Source: Bacteroidales bacterium (GTDB lineage: Bacteria; Bacteroidota; Bacteroidia; Bacteroidales; UBA7960). Taken from it: a stretch of 44,069 nucleotides of DNA. The notes beneath the pieces were generated by a model. The model saw only the letters and a program-made list of their open reading frames with translations. It had not been told where the DNA came from and made no database searches. The translations under genes and the position numbers were made by a program. How positions within the stretch are numbered: the stretch's first letter is position 1; each line of letters begins with the position of its first letter. This document shows, piece after piece, positions 1 to 6,435 of the stretch. The DNA lies in NCBI GenBank assembly GCA_003554665.1, contig PWGY01000272.1, forward strand, positions 1 through 44,069, given 5' to 3'.

Positions 1-380
1 ACGACCTGTTTTGGAAGATTATGAGTCCCGACGGAGGAGGCAAACCATCAGGTGAATTGCTGGCAGCCATTGAAAGCCGATTCCCCTCATTTGAAAACTT
101 TCAGGAAGAATTCAACCGCGCCGGGGCCACCCGGTTCGGAAGCGGCTGGGCATGGCCTCTTGTGGATGACCAGGGCGAGCTTCATGTAACCAGCACCCCC
201 AATCAGGACAATCCGCTGATGGATGTGGCCGACGTACAGGGGCAGCCGATCCTCGGTGTGGATGTTTGGGAGCATGCCTATTATCTGAAATACCAAAACC
301 GCCGCCCTGAATACCTGGACAATTTCTGGGAGGTTATTAATTGGGATGAAGTATCACGCAGGTATCAGGCTGCGAAGTAA
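1..380 (+). CDS. Superoxide dismutase (Mn/Fe family), 3' portion; 5' end outside window
   Basis: C-terminal part of an Fe/Mn superoxide dismutase, which converts superoxide to hydrogen peroxide and oxygen. The open frame runs in from the window edge: codons from base 3 read DLFWKIMSP, so the methionine at 21 is internal and not the start. Visible family marks are FWKIMSP, GSGWAWP and the metal-ligand motif [16 protein letters not shown], in which Asp and His are two of the four metal ligands. The segment TPNQDNPLM carries Gln in the position typical of Mn-type enzymes, so Mn or cambialistic use is more likely than strict Fe use (inference). The N-terminal helical hairpin with the other two ligands is missing only because of the window edge. 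A terminator follows at once. Confidence 0.95.
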   Translation, partial: DLFWKIMSPDGGGKPSGELLAAIESRFPSFENFQEEFNRAGATRFGSGWAWPLVDDQGELHVTSTPNQDNPLMDVADVQGQPILGVDVWEHAYYLKYQNRRPEYLDNFWEVINWDEVSRRYQAAK

Positions 381-415
381 AGAACGATATTTAAGATCGG
401 GTGATGAGTGATGGC

Positions 416-456
416 GACCGGCAGTGTTTCCCCAGGGAAAGCTGCCGGTCTTTTTT
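416..456 (+). terminator. Rho-independent terminator after superoxide dismutase
   Basis: A 9-bp perfect stem (GACCGGCAG at 416-424 with CTGCCGGTC at 442-450) closes a 17-nt loop and is followed by six T residues at 451-456. It lies 35 bp after the sod stop codon. Confidence 0.85.
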
Positions 457-511
457 GTGACCTGCCCGCAGCGCACCTGCCAAAAATCGGGGGCCCTTCA
501 AATCCGCCAAG

Positions 512-607
512 CCAACAACCAATCCGAGCACCAATCCGGTCATCAGACCGACTGCCAGACCGACCATCCGAACGATCATCAATCCGGCCAACAGACCGAC
601 CATCCGC
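512..607. repeat. Degenerate 12-bp tandem repeat, about 8 units
   Basis: Units in 12-bp register begin at 512, 524, 536, 548, 560, 572, 584 and 596; most start CCG and end with CAGA, CAAT or CCGA. The best match is the 15-mer CAGACCGACCATCCG at 556-570 and 592-606. Because 12 is a multiple of three, every frame shows a four-residue periodicity, such as xxGL on the minus strand. This is why short spurious ORFs appear here. Together with the terminator and the rocD promoter it fills the 359-bp gap between sod and rocD. Confidence 0.75.
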
Positions 608-628
608 AAGCCTCCGGAAGAATTAAAT

Positions 629-659
629 TTTGCTTTATTCTTCTGTTTCGCTATATTTG
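629..659 (+). promoter_or_regulatory. Predicted Bacteroidota promoter for rocD
   Basis: TTTG at 629-632 and TATATTTG at 652-659, separated by 19 bp, match the Bacteroidota -33/-7 consensus (TTTG, TAnnTTTG). The predicted transcription start is near 664, giving a leader of about 75 nt before rocD. Confidence 0.6.
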
Positions 660-739
660 CGGTGTCTTAACCAAGACAAACAATCTGTATATTTATACGA
701 GATTGTTTTAATGATTAAATATTTATTAAATAATCACAA

Positions 740-1969
740 ATGAGTACCTCAGAAAAGATTACCTCAAAACAAGCAATTGCACTGGAAGAAAAACATGGTG
801 CACATAACTATCATCCTTTGCCCGTTGTGTTATCATGCGGTGAAGGCGTTTTTGTATGGGATGTGGAGGGGAAGCGATACTATGATTTCCTTTCTGCATA
901 TTCGGCAGTCAACCAGGGGCATTGCCACCCCAAAATTGTGGGAGCCCTTACAGAACAGGCTCAAAAGCTGGCTTTGACTTCCCGGGCATTTCATAACGAT
1001 GTTCTGGGGCAGTATGAGAAATACATCACAGGTATTTTTGGATACGACAAGGTTCTTCCCATGAATACCGGAGCCGAGGCGGTAGAAACAGCAATTAAGC
1101 TTTGCCGGAAATGGGCCTATCAGAAAAAAGGCATCCCGGAAAATCAGGCAAAAATTGTTGTCTGCGAAAACAACTTCCACGGTCGCACCACCACCATCGT
1201 ATCGTTCTCCAACGACCCCGACGGTTACAAAGACTATGGTCCTTTCACCCCGGGTTTCATCCGCATTCCCTATAATGATGTGGATGCACTGGAAGAAGCA
1301 TTGAAAGACCCCAACGTGGCAGGCTTTCTGTTTGAGCCCATTCAGGGAGAAGCTGGTGTGTTTGTACCCGATGAAGGTTACCTGACAAAAACCTACGAGC
1401 TGTGTAAAAAGAACAATGTCCTTTTTATTGCAGACGAAGTACAGACAGGAATTGCCCGCACAGGTAAAATGCTGGCCTGTGACCATGAAAACGTCAAACC
1501 CGACGTGGTGATACTTGGCAAAGCAATCAGCGGCGGACTATATCCTGTATCAGCCGTTCTGGCTAATGACGATGTCATGCTGGTGATCAAACCCGGTGAG
1601 CACGGATCCACCTTTGGAGGCAACCCGGTTGCAGCCAAAGTAGCCATGGCAGCACTTGAGGTCATTGTTGAAGAGAAGCTCGCAGAAAGGGCAGAGCGTC
1701 TGGGAGAACTGCTCCGCAAGGAATTGCGGGCCATTCAATCGGACATGCTGACACTGGTCAGGGGGAAAGGCCTGCTGAATGCCATTGTCATAAAACCCAA
1801 AGGCGACAAAACAGCCATGGATGTTTGTCTGAAGATGGCCGAAAACGGCCTGCTTGCCAAACCCCCCCATGGTGACAAAATCCGGTTTGCACCTCCATTG
1901 GTAATCAGCGAAGAGCAGCTGATGGAATGCGTGGAGATTATCCGCAAATCAATCGAATCTTTCGAATAA
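740..1969 (+). CDS. rocD: Ornithine aminotransferase (ornithine--oxo-acid transaminase)
   Basis: A PLP-dependent class III aminotransferase of 409 residues, the usual length for the family. It moves the delta-amino group of ornithine to 2-oxoglutarate, giving glutamate-5-semialdehyde and glutamate, and so links arginine/ornithine breakdown to proline and glutamate. Visible motifs are [12 protein letters not shown] (phosphate binding, about 109-120), NNFHGRT (about 144-150), [17 protein letters not shown] with the PLP-ring Asp (about 231), and the Schiff-base lysine K261 in [15 protein letters not shown] follows near the domain end. The start sits about 75 nt downstream of a good promoter. The gene is monocistronic, ending at a strong bidirectional terminator. 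An arginine deiminase lies 36 kb away in the same window and could feed the same route. Confidence 0.95.
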   Translation: MSTSEKITSKQAIALEEKHGAHNYHPLPVVLSCGEGVFVWDVEGKRYYDFLSAYSAVNQGHCHPKIVGALTEQAQKLALTSRAFHNDVLGQYEKYITGIFGYDKVLPMNTGAEAVETAIKLCRKWAYQKKGIPENQAKIVVCENNFHGRTTTIVSFSNDPDGYKDYGPFTPGFIRIPYNDVDALEEALKDPNVAGFLFEPIQGEAGVFVPDEGYLTKTYELCKKNNVLFIADEVQTGIARTGKMLACDHENVKPDVVILGKAISGGLYPVSAVLANDDVMLVIKPGEHGSTFGGNPVAAKVAMAALEVIVEEKLAERAERLGELLRKELRAIQSDMLTLVRGKGLLNAIVIKPKGDKTAMDVCLKMAENGLLAKPPHGDKIRFAPPLVISEEQLMECVEIIRKSIESFE

Positions 1970-2020
1970 ACACGGGTTTCCCGAACAAAGAGCCAGGGGA
2001 AGTTCCCTTCAGGCTCTCCA

Positions 2021-2059
2021 AAAAAAGAGGCGGTAGCTAATGCAACCGCCTCTTTTTTT
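2021..2059. terminator. Bidirectional terminator between rocD and the dsr-like operon
   Basis: A-run plus GAGGCGGT (2021-2034) pairs with ACCGCCTC plus a T-run (2045-2059) around a 10-nt loop. The A/T flanks make it work on both strands, fitting its place between convergent transcription units. Confidence 0.85.
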
Positions 2060-2060
2060 G

Positions 2061-2140
2061 GTCTGAGGTCTGACCTGCATGTCAGATACCAGTATTTCAG
2101 CTCTGAGGTCTGACGTGCATACCAGATACCAGTATTTCAG
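2061..2140. repeat. Tandem repeat, 40 bp x 2
   Basis: Bases 2061-2100 and 2101-2140 align without gaps with only a few mismatches; both contain TCTGAGGTCTGAC and CAGATACCAGTATTTCAG. The array starts directly after the terminator. Confidence 0.9.
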
Positions 2141-2162
2141 CACAGAAACACCGATGTTTTTC

Positions 2163-2216
2163 GTGATGGCCCGGATCCTGGTGATGGCCCGGATCCTGGT
2201 GATGGCCCGGATTCTG
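2163..2216. repeat. Tandem repeat, 18 bp x 3
   Basis: Three head-to-tail copies of GTGATGGCCCGGATCCTG at 2163, 2181 and 2199. The first two are identical and the third has one C-to-T change. It lies 22 bp downstream of the 40-bp tandem pair and just outside the stop of the desulfurase gene on the opposite strand. Confidence 0.95.
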
Positions 2217-2240
2217 CCTGCATTATTTCAGGAGACCCTG

Positions 2241-3407
2241 TTATTTCTTAAACATTTCCGCTGTTTCTGCCACCGCCTGTATGGCCGCATCAATGTCAGC
2301 CTCACTATTAAACGGCCCCACACTCAGGCGAACCGTACCGTGAATATCTGCCGTACCGATGCTTTCATGCACCTTGGGCGCACACTGCAGGCCGGTTCTT
2401 GACGCAATATTGTAATCCACATCGAGCATGGTCCCCACTTCACCGGCCTCTACACCATCAATATTGAAACTCAAAACAGGGTTTTGATTCTCTGTGTTTT
2501 CCGCACAATAGGTTGTGACATTTTCAATTTGCTGAAGGCCTTTACGAAGTTTATCCCAAAGGCCAATCTCATGCTGATGAAGGTTATCCATTCCCTTCAT
2601 GTTGATCCATTTCACCCCGGCATGTAATCCGGCCACACCCAACAAATTCAGTGTCCCACATTCCAAACGGTAGGGAAATTCATCAAGGTGGGTCAGCTGG
2701 GCAGACCTTACGCCAGTTCCCCCGAAACGAGTGCATCGAACCGGAACATCCTTCATTACATAGGATCCTCCTATACCTGTGGGACCCATCAGACACTTAT
2801 GGCCGGTAAAAACAAACACATCAATGCCCATGGCCTGCATGTCCACCTCTGTAATTCCTGCACTCTGGCAACCATCCACCACAAAAAGCACACCCGCATC
2901 CTTGCAGATCCGGCCAATTTCCTGTACAGGCTGAACCGTACCAATGATATTGGAACTGTGGTTCACCACCACCATTTTGGTATTCTTCCGGATCGCTTTT
3001 TTGATGTCATCCGGATCCAGGTATCCATGCCTGTCAAAAGGTACGTGTGTCAGATCAATGGTGCCGTCCAGCTGCAGGTGATGCAATGGCCTTAACACAG
3101 AATTATGTTCAAGCTTTGTGGTAACCACATGATCCCCTTTCTCAGCAAGCCCCTGAAGAATCATATTCAGTGAATCACTGGCATTGTAGCTGAAGGTCAA
3201 ACGATCCGGGTCACCATCGCCGTTAAACAATTCCATCAGCATCCGGCGGGTTTGATGAACCATTTCTTCGGTCTGGATGGAGGCATCAAAGCCTGAACGG
3301 CCAGGACTCACACCGTGTTCACAGTAAAAATCGCGCATGAAATCATAGACCTCTTCCGGTTTCGGAAAGGAGGTTGCAGAGTTATCCAGGTAAATTAAGT
3401 CTTGCAT
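2241..3407 (-). CDS. Class V aminotransferase, cysteine desulfurase family
   Basis: A 388-residue PLP enzyme resembling the group-II-like cysteine desulfurases (TIGR01977-type). Members mobilise sulfane sulfur from cysteine. It shows an N-terminal YLDNSATSFPKP, His101 for cofactor stacking, the VDGCQSAG Asp178/Gln181 pair, the Schiff-base lysine K204 in TGHKCLMGP, and a catalytic cysteine candidate C342 in RTGLQCAP near the C-terminus. It is the last gene of the five-gene minus-strand operon, 21 bp after the DsrK-like gene. That setting suggests it supplies persulfide sulfur to the DsrC-like protein in the same operon (inference). Selenocysteine lyase activity cannot be excluded. It ends close to tandem repeats and a bidirectional terminator. 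Confidence 0.85.
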   Translation of the reverse strand: MQDLIYLDNSATSFPKPEEVYDFMRDFYCEHGVSPGRSGFDASIQTEEMVHQTRRMLMELFNGDGDPDRLTFSYNASDSLNMILQGLAEKGDHVVTTKLEHNSVLRPLHHLQLDGTIDLTHVPFDRHGYLDPDDIKKAIRKNTKMVVVNHSSNIIGTVQPVQEIGRICKDAGVLFVVDGCQSAGITEVDMQAMGIDVFVFTGHKCLMGPTGIGGSYVMKDVPVRCTRFGGTGVRSAQLTHLDEFPYRLECGTLNLLGVAGLHAGVKWINMKGMDNLHQHEIGLWDKLRKGLQQIENVTTYCAENTENQNPVLSFNIDGVEAGEVGTMLDVDYNIASRTGLQCAPKVHESIGTADIHGTVRLSVGPFNSEADIDAAIQAVAETAEMFKK

Positions 3408-3428
3408 GGAAGAGATATTTATACGTTA

Positions 3429-4736
3429 TTATTTCTGAGACTTTGGTTCGATTACGAGAGAGTCGGCCACAATTTCTGCAATGGTCTTGATCTGGACATT
3501 CAGCTTATAATTCACATTGATCTGCGACAGCTGGTCCACACAATTGTGACAGGGCGTGGCCACAATTTTTGCCCCTGTCTTTCTGATCTGTTCCGCCTTG
3601 ATCTCAGCGATTTTCAGCCGCCTGTCGTTGTATTCGCCCATGGCAAGCTGCCCGCCACCACCACCGCAGCAAAAGTTATCCAGACCATAAGGGGACATCT
3701 CCACAAAGTTTTGCACACAATTCTTTAAGATATAGCGCTGCTCATGCCATATACCGCCACCACGCACCAGATTGCACGGATCATGCAGGGTCACAACCTC
3801 CTCAGTCAGGCTTTTGTCGGGAGTAATTTTTCCCTCACGAAGATAAGCGGCCATCAATTCAACGGAACTGATGGTTTCAGGAAAAGCCTTTTTGATATAG
3901 TTCGGAGCCTCCCAGCGATTGGCCCTGTACCCGTGACCACATTCAGCCAGCACAAGTTTGCCTGCCTTCATTTTCTCCATTTCTTCATAAATCCGCTGGC
4001 CGATAATGGCTCCGTGTTCCTGGTTGCCGGAGAAATATGCATAATTGGTCACATCATACATGGCAGTGGACAAGCTCCAGCTTTCACCGGCGGCATAAAA
4101 AACTTTGGCCATGGCTGATATGGACAGGGGGAAAAATTTGGGCTCCCTCGGGTTCAATGTGTACAATACATTTTTACCGGGTTGGTTTACAGGAATCTCT
4201 GCTTGCGGGTCTTCAAGATCATCCTGAAGCTCCTCCTCCATCCATTCAATGGTATCAAGGAGCTCTTCGTCGGGTATGGCCATATTGTTGCCCGTTTCAA
4301 GTGCCGCATTCACAGTGGCCTGTAAGGAAGCCGGGACATATCCCATGTCAGACAATATTTTCCGGCCCATCCGTACAACATATTCAATATCCACCCCGAT
4401 GGAGCAGTGTCTCACACACCGTCCGCACATGGTACAGGCACCAAACAACAGATCCACCATTTCTTCCACGGTGGCATCATCCAGTTCCCTGGCGTTGACA
4501 AGACGGGGAGCAACCCTGCCGGCAAGTGTATGGTAGCGGCGATAAACAGAAGCTACCACATCCACCTTGTTGGCCGGAATCATCCGCTCATCCTGCATGG
4601 TCAGATAATACAAACAGGAATCCGCGCAAAGTCCGCAATGCACACAACTGTTCAGGTGCGTCAGCAACTTGCCGTCATGCAATTGCCTGAACACATCCAG
4701 ACCGGCCTTAATTTTATCTTTGGTTACTTTTTCCAT
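3429..4736 (-). CDS. DsrK/HdrD-like iron-sulfur protein with CCG domain
   Basis: A 435-residue (Fe-S)-binding protein related to the catalytic subunit of heterodisulfide reductase (HdrD) and to DsrK. Two ferredoxin-type cluster motifs are complete: C31-C34-C37-C41 and C101-C104-C107-C111. The C-terminal half has the CCG cysteine motif C321 (HDPC), C356-C357 (CCGGG), C396 and C399 (PCHNC), the signature that holds the unusual disulfide-reducing 4Fe-4S centre. C266 (ECGHGY) may mark a second, partial CCG half. No transmembrane segment is seen, so it should be a cytoplasmic partner of the membrane protein encoded 6 bp upstream. The likely role is exchange of electrons between quinone and a DsrC disulfide or trisulfide (inference from DsrMK). 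A generic lactate- or glycolate-oxidase-like Fe-S subunit is less likely because dsrC is next door. Confidence 0.85.
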   Translation of the reverse strand: MEKVTKDKIKAGLDVFRQLHDGKLLTHLNSCVHCGLCADSCLYYLTMQDERMIPANKVDVVASVYRRYHTLAGRVAPRLVNARELDDATVEEMVDLLFGACTMCGRCVRHCSIGVDIEYVVRMGRKILSDMGYVPASLQATVNAALETGNNMAIPDEELLDTIEWMEEELQDDLEDPQAEIPVNQPGKNVLYTLNPREPKFFPLSISAMAKVFYAAGESWSLSTAMYDVTNYAYFSGNQEHGAIIGQRIYEEMEKMKAGKLVLAECGHGYRANRWEAPNYIKKAFPETISSVELMAAYLREGKITPDKSLTEEVVTLHDPCNLVRGGGIWHEQRYILKNCVQNFVEMSPYGLDNFCCGGGGGQLAMGEYNDRRLKIAEIKAEQIRKTGAKIVATPCHNCVDQLSQINVNYKLNVQIKTIAEIVADSLVIEPKSQK

Positions 4737-4742
4737 GAAGAA

Positions 4743-5387
4743 TCATACTTTTCGGGGCGGCCAAACATTCCGCCAGCCATAGAAGCGACCAAGGTAGATC
4801 CTGGCAGCAAAGAAATAAACGGCATGCCTGAGTTTTCCCAGTGGCATATACAACAGCAGCAAGGCGCTCACCAACATAAAGACCGGGTATGCAGCCGGGA
4901 GCAACAGTGTCAATCCAGCCATAGCCAGAAAAACAATCACCAGCGTAAGCGAAATAAAGTCGTCGGCATTGGATAAATACTTTAATTTCTGATCACGCAG
5001 GCGTTTAATCAGCATTCCGGCGCCGGTTACTGCACCCGAAAAAGTCACAATGGAAAGGAGCAGACTGGCTGATTGCCCCGGGTTAACACCTGTGAGGAAA
5101 AGAAAAAACAGCACGATGGTCACAAATACAGCAATATGAAATATAACACCTGACACATATGTTGGAAGGTTCAGATAAGCCGATTCTTTTTTTCTGGGAT
5201 CCATCCCCCCGGTAAAAGAATAAAACACACCTGCTGCAGGGCTTCCTGCCCGGGCGGAATAGTCGTCCTGAACCCCGAGCCTGATCAGCCTTAACATATG
5301 ATAAGCCAAACCGGCAAAGCAAATCAACAATGCCCCGAGGGCAATCCATTCAAACCAATACATAAGCAACGTATTATACACAACCAT
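4743..5387 (-). CDS. DsrM/NarI-like membrane cytochrome b subunit
   Basis: A 214-residue integral membrane protein with about five to six hydrophobic segments (roughly 10-30, 78-100, 107-127, 145-165, 168-182 and possibly 189-203). Conserved-looking histidines suitable for haem b ligation are H30, H84 and H188, the last in GKLRHAVYFFAAR. This fits the nitrate reductase gamma/DsrM fold, which oxidises menaquinol and passes electrons to a cytoplasmic Fe-S partner. The gene overlaps the end of the DsrC-like gene by 14 bp if the first ATG is used; an alternative ATG at codon 9 (position 5363) would remove the overlap. It is followed after 6 bp by the DsrK-like gene. The pair looks like a minimal DsrMK unit without the periplasmic J, O and P subunits. 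Confidence 0.75.
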   Translation of the reverse strand: MVVYNTLLMYWFEWIALGALLICFAGLAYHMLRLIRLGVQDDYSARAGSPAAGVFYSFTGGMDPRKKESAYLNLPTYVSGVIFHIAVFVTIVLFFLFLTGVNPGQSASLLLSIVTFSGAVTGAGMLIKRLRDQKLKYLSNADDFISLTLVIVFLAMAGLTLLLPAAYPVFMLVSALLLLYMPLGKLRHAVYFFAARIYLGRFYGWRNVWPPRKV

Positions 5388-5691
5388 CCGGTTTCGGCAA
5401 ACCTGCTACACGACAGGCACCCCTGGCAGGACCCAGCGGAAAAAGCTGGTAAATTTCCCGAAGTTTAAGCCCGGTTTTTTTGCAGATGACCCGGATCATC
5501 GGAGCCATCCCCTTTTCTTCATAATTCTCACGTATGATCTTCACCACATCCCAATGCTTATCCGTCATCTCTTCAATCCCGTCATATTTAGCAATAAGCT
5601 GCGCTACTTCATCATTCCAGATTTCAGGATTGGCCAGAAAGCCATCCCCGTCCACTTCAAATGTTTTTCCTTCAATTTCTATTGTTGGCAT
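5374..5691 (-). CDS. DsrC/TusE-family sulfur carrier with both C-terminal cysteines
   Basis: A 105-residue protein with the whole DsrC fold: MPTIEIEGK start, DGFL and W26 near the N-terminus, then the flexible arm ending ACRVAGLPKPDGCV. Both redox cysteines are present, C93 (CysB) and the penultimate C104 (CysA), 11 residues apart. Two cysteines mark true DsrC-type proteins, which form an intramolecular disulfide or a trisulfide; TusE proteins for tRNA thiolation keep only CysA. The substrate is therefore probably a protein-bound persulfide, delivered to or from the membrane DsrMK-like pair encoded directly downstream with a 14-bp overlap. No dsrAB is present in the window. Confidence 0.92.
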   Translation of the reverse strand: MPTIEIEGKTFEVDGDGFLANPEIWNDEVAQLIAKYDGIEEMTDKHWDVVKIIRENYEEKGMAPMIRVICKKTGLKLREIYQLFPLGPARGACRVAGLPKPDGCV

Positions 5692-5720
5692 AATTCAAAT
5701 AATTTATTCATTTCGGGTTG

Positions 5721-5981
5721 TTACTCATTCAGATTATTCATTTCGCGCTCCTCAAAAATATCCAGGATCTCGCCAGGAGACCAGGGACTGTCGGGCAACA
5801 CAAAATCGGGGCAAAAATTCAGCTCCTTTTTGGTGAGATAGCGCTTGCACTTGCCCCATGCTTCACCTTCACCCAGGCAATACTCACGGATATATCGCCT
5901 CTGCCGGTTTTTATCCGGTAAAACTTCCTCCTTACTGATCAGCTGACAATTGACATAGTTGGGGCAGTTCTCGCCTTGCAT
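5721..5981 (-). CDS. Small cysteine-rich protein, first gene of the dsrC-like operon
   Basis: An 86-residue soluble protein with cysteines C6, C12, C35, C45 and C57 (pattern C-x5-C-x22-C-x9-C-x11-C). It starts MQGENCPNYVNC and contains YCLGEGEAWGKCKRY. The spacing suggests a zinc- or Fe-S-binding fold; I do not recognise a characterised function. The frame is open up to 6071, but a promoter -7 box lies at 6008-6015, so the ATG at 5981 is the better start. It lies 29 bp upstream of the DsrC-like gene and is probably co-transcribed, which points to a sulfur or redox role (inference). Confidence 0.65.
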   Translation of the reverse strand: MQGENCPNYVNCQLISKEEVLPDKNRQRRYIREYCLGEGEAWGKCKRYLTKKELNFCPDFVLPDSPWSPGEILDIFEEREMNNLNE

Positions 5982-6007
5982 ATTGATATTAATTTTGGGT
6001 TCGCCAG

Positions 6008-6015
6008 CAAATATA
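6008..6015 (-). promoter_or_regulatory. Predicted -7 element for the dsrC-like operon
   Basis: Minus-strand TATATTTG, a perfect TAnnTTTG match, lies 27 bp upstream of the chosen ATG at 5981. No clear -33 TTTG is visible. Its position argues against the upstream start at 6071. Confidence 0.5.
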
Positions 6016-6072
6016 TTAAAAGAACCATATAAGACCATGTGAAAAACACATTTTAAAGCAGAAATTAACAAG

Positions 6073-6097
6073 TTGTTACAATATTTTTCTACATTTG
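6073..6097 (+). promoter_or_regulatory. Predicted promoter of the cobalamin operon
   Basis: TACATTTG at 6090-6097 matches the -7 motif; TTG at 6073-6075 is a weak, closely spaced -33 candidate. The predicted start near 6103 is just ahead of the riboswitch, as expected. Confidence 0.5.
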
Positions 6098-6104
6098 CAA
6101 AACG

Positions 6105-6280
6105 TACAGGTTTCCGGAATCTTTTCAGATCATCCGGATGAAAAGGGAATCAGGTGAAAGTCCTGAACAGTTCCCGCTGCTGTAAGCTCCTTACCGTTTT
6201 GTGTTTATCACCCCTATGCCACTGCCGTTTCGGGCGGGAAGGCGATAAACATGGAGTAAGTCAGAAGACCTGCCTGCACA
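6105..6280 (+). promoter_or_regulatory. Cobalamin (B12) riboswitch
   Basis: Recognised from the conserved core: GGGAATCAGGTGAAAGTCC (6145-6163), then a CCCGCTGCTGTAAG block near 6173-6186, ATGCCACTG, GGGCGGGAAGGCG, and the B12-box-like AGTCAGAAGACCTGCC ending at 6274. The 5' CAGGT at 6107-6111 can pair with ACCTG near the 3' end to form P1. It sits in the long leader of the BtuB-like gene and should lower expression of the operon when adenosylcobalamin or a related cobamide is bound. The rest of the gap up to the start at 6436 holds the expression platform; no classical terminator hairpin is obvious, so control may be translational. Confidence 0.93.
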
Positions 6281-6435
6281 CATCAAGTAATTGTAGCTTC
6301 CGGGAAAAAAGCGATCATATTTCGCCGTCTGTTACATTGATGTTTTCTGTTTTAACCAATTGAGATCCGGACACCCCGGTGTGTTGTCATTGCCAACCGG
6401 CAGTGTTTCGGTGCCATGTAAAAAAGTGTTCATCT

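Noticed and set aside
391..626. Overlapping small ORFs on both strands (minus 391-609; plus 408-626 and 424-711)
   Set aside because: They run through the sod terminator and the 12-bp repeat array; the open frames come from the three-fold repeat period and all frames show the same periodicity.
833..1486. 217-residue antisense ORF inside rocD
   Set aside because: Fully covered by a certain gene, no start signal or recognisable domain.
4407..4976. 189-residue plus-strand ORF opposite the DsrK/DsrM-like genes
   Set aside because: Composition is low in hydrophobic cores and it lies antisense to well-supported Fe-S motifs; a shadow.
2241..5981. Ordinary lactate- or glycolate-oxidase-type CCG Fe-S operon
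   Set aside because: No FAD-linked oxidase or LutB/LutC partner is present, whereas a two-cysteine DsrC and a cytochrome b partner are directly adjacent.
6154..6363. Short ORF in the riboswitch region
   Set aside because: It overlaps the conserved cobalamin aptamer, which explains the sequence; the peptide has no family features.
6379..6435. Upstream start for the BtuB-like receptor
   Set aside because: It would place 19 Cys-rich residues ahead of the signal peptide; the ATG at 6436 gives a normal export signal.
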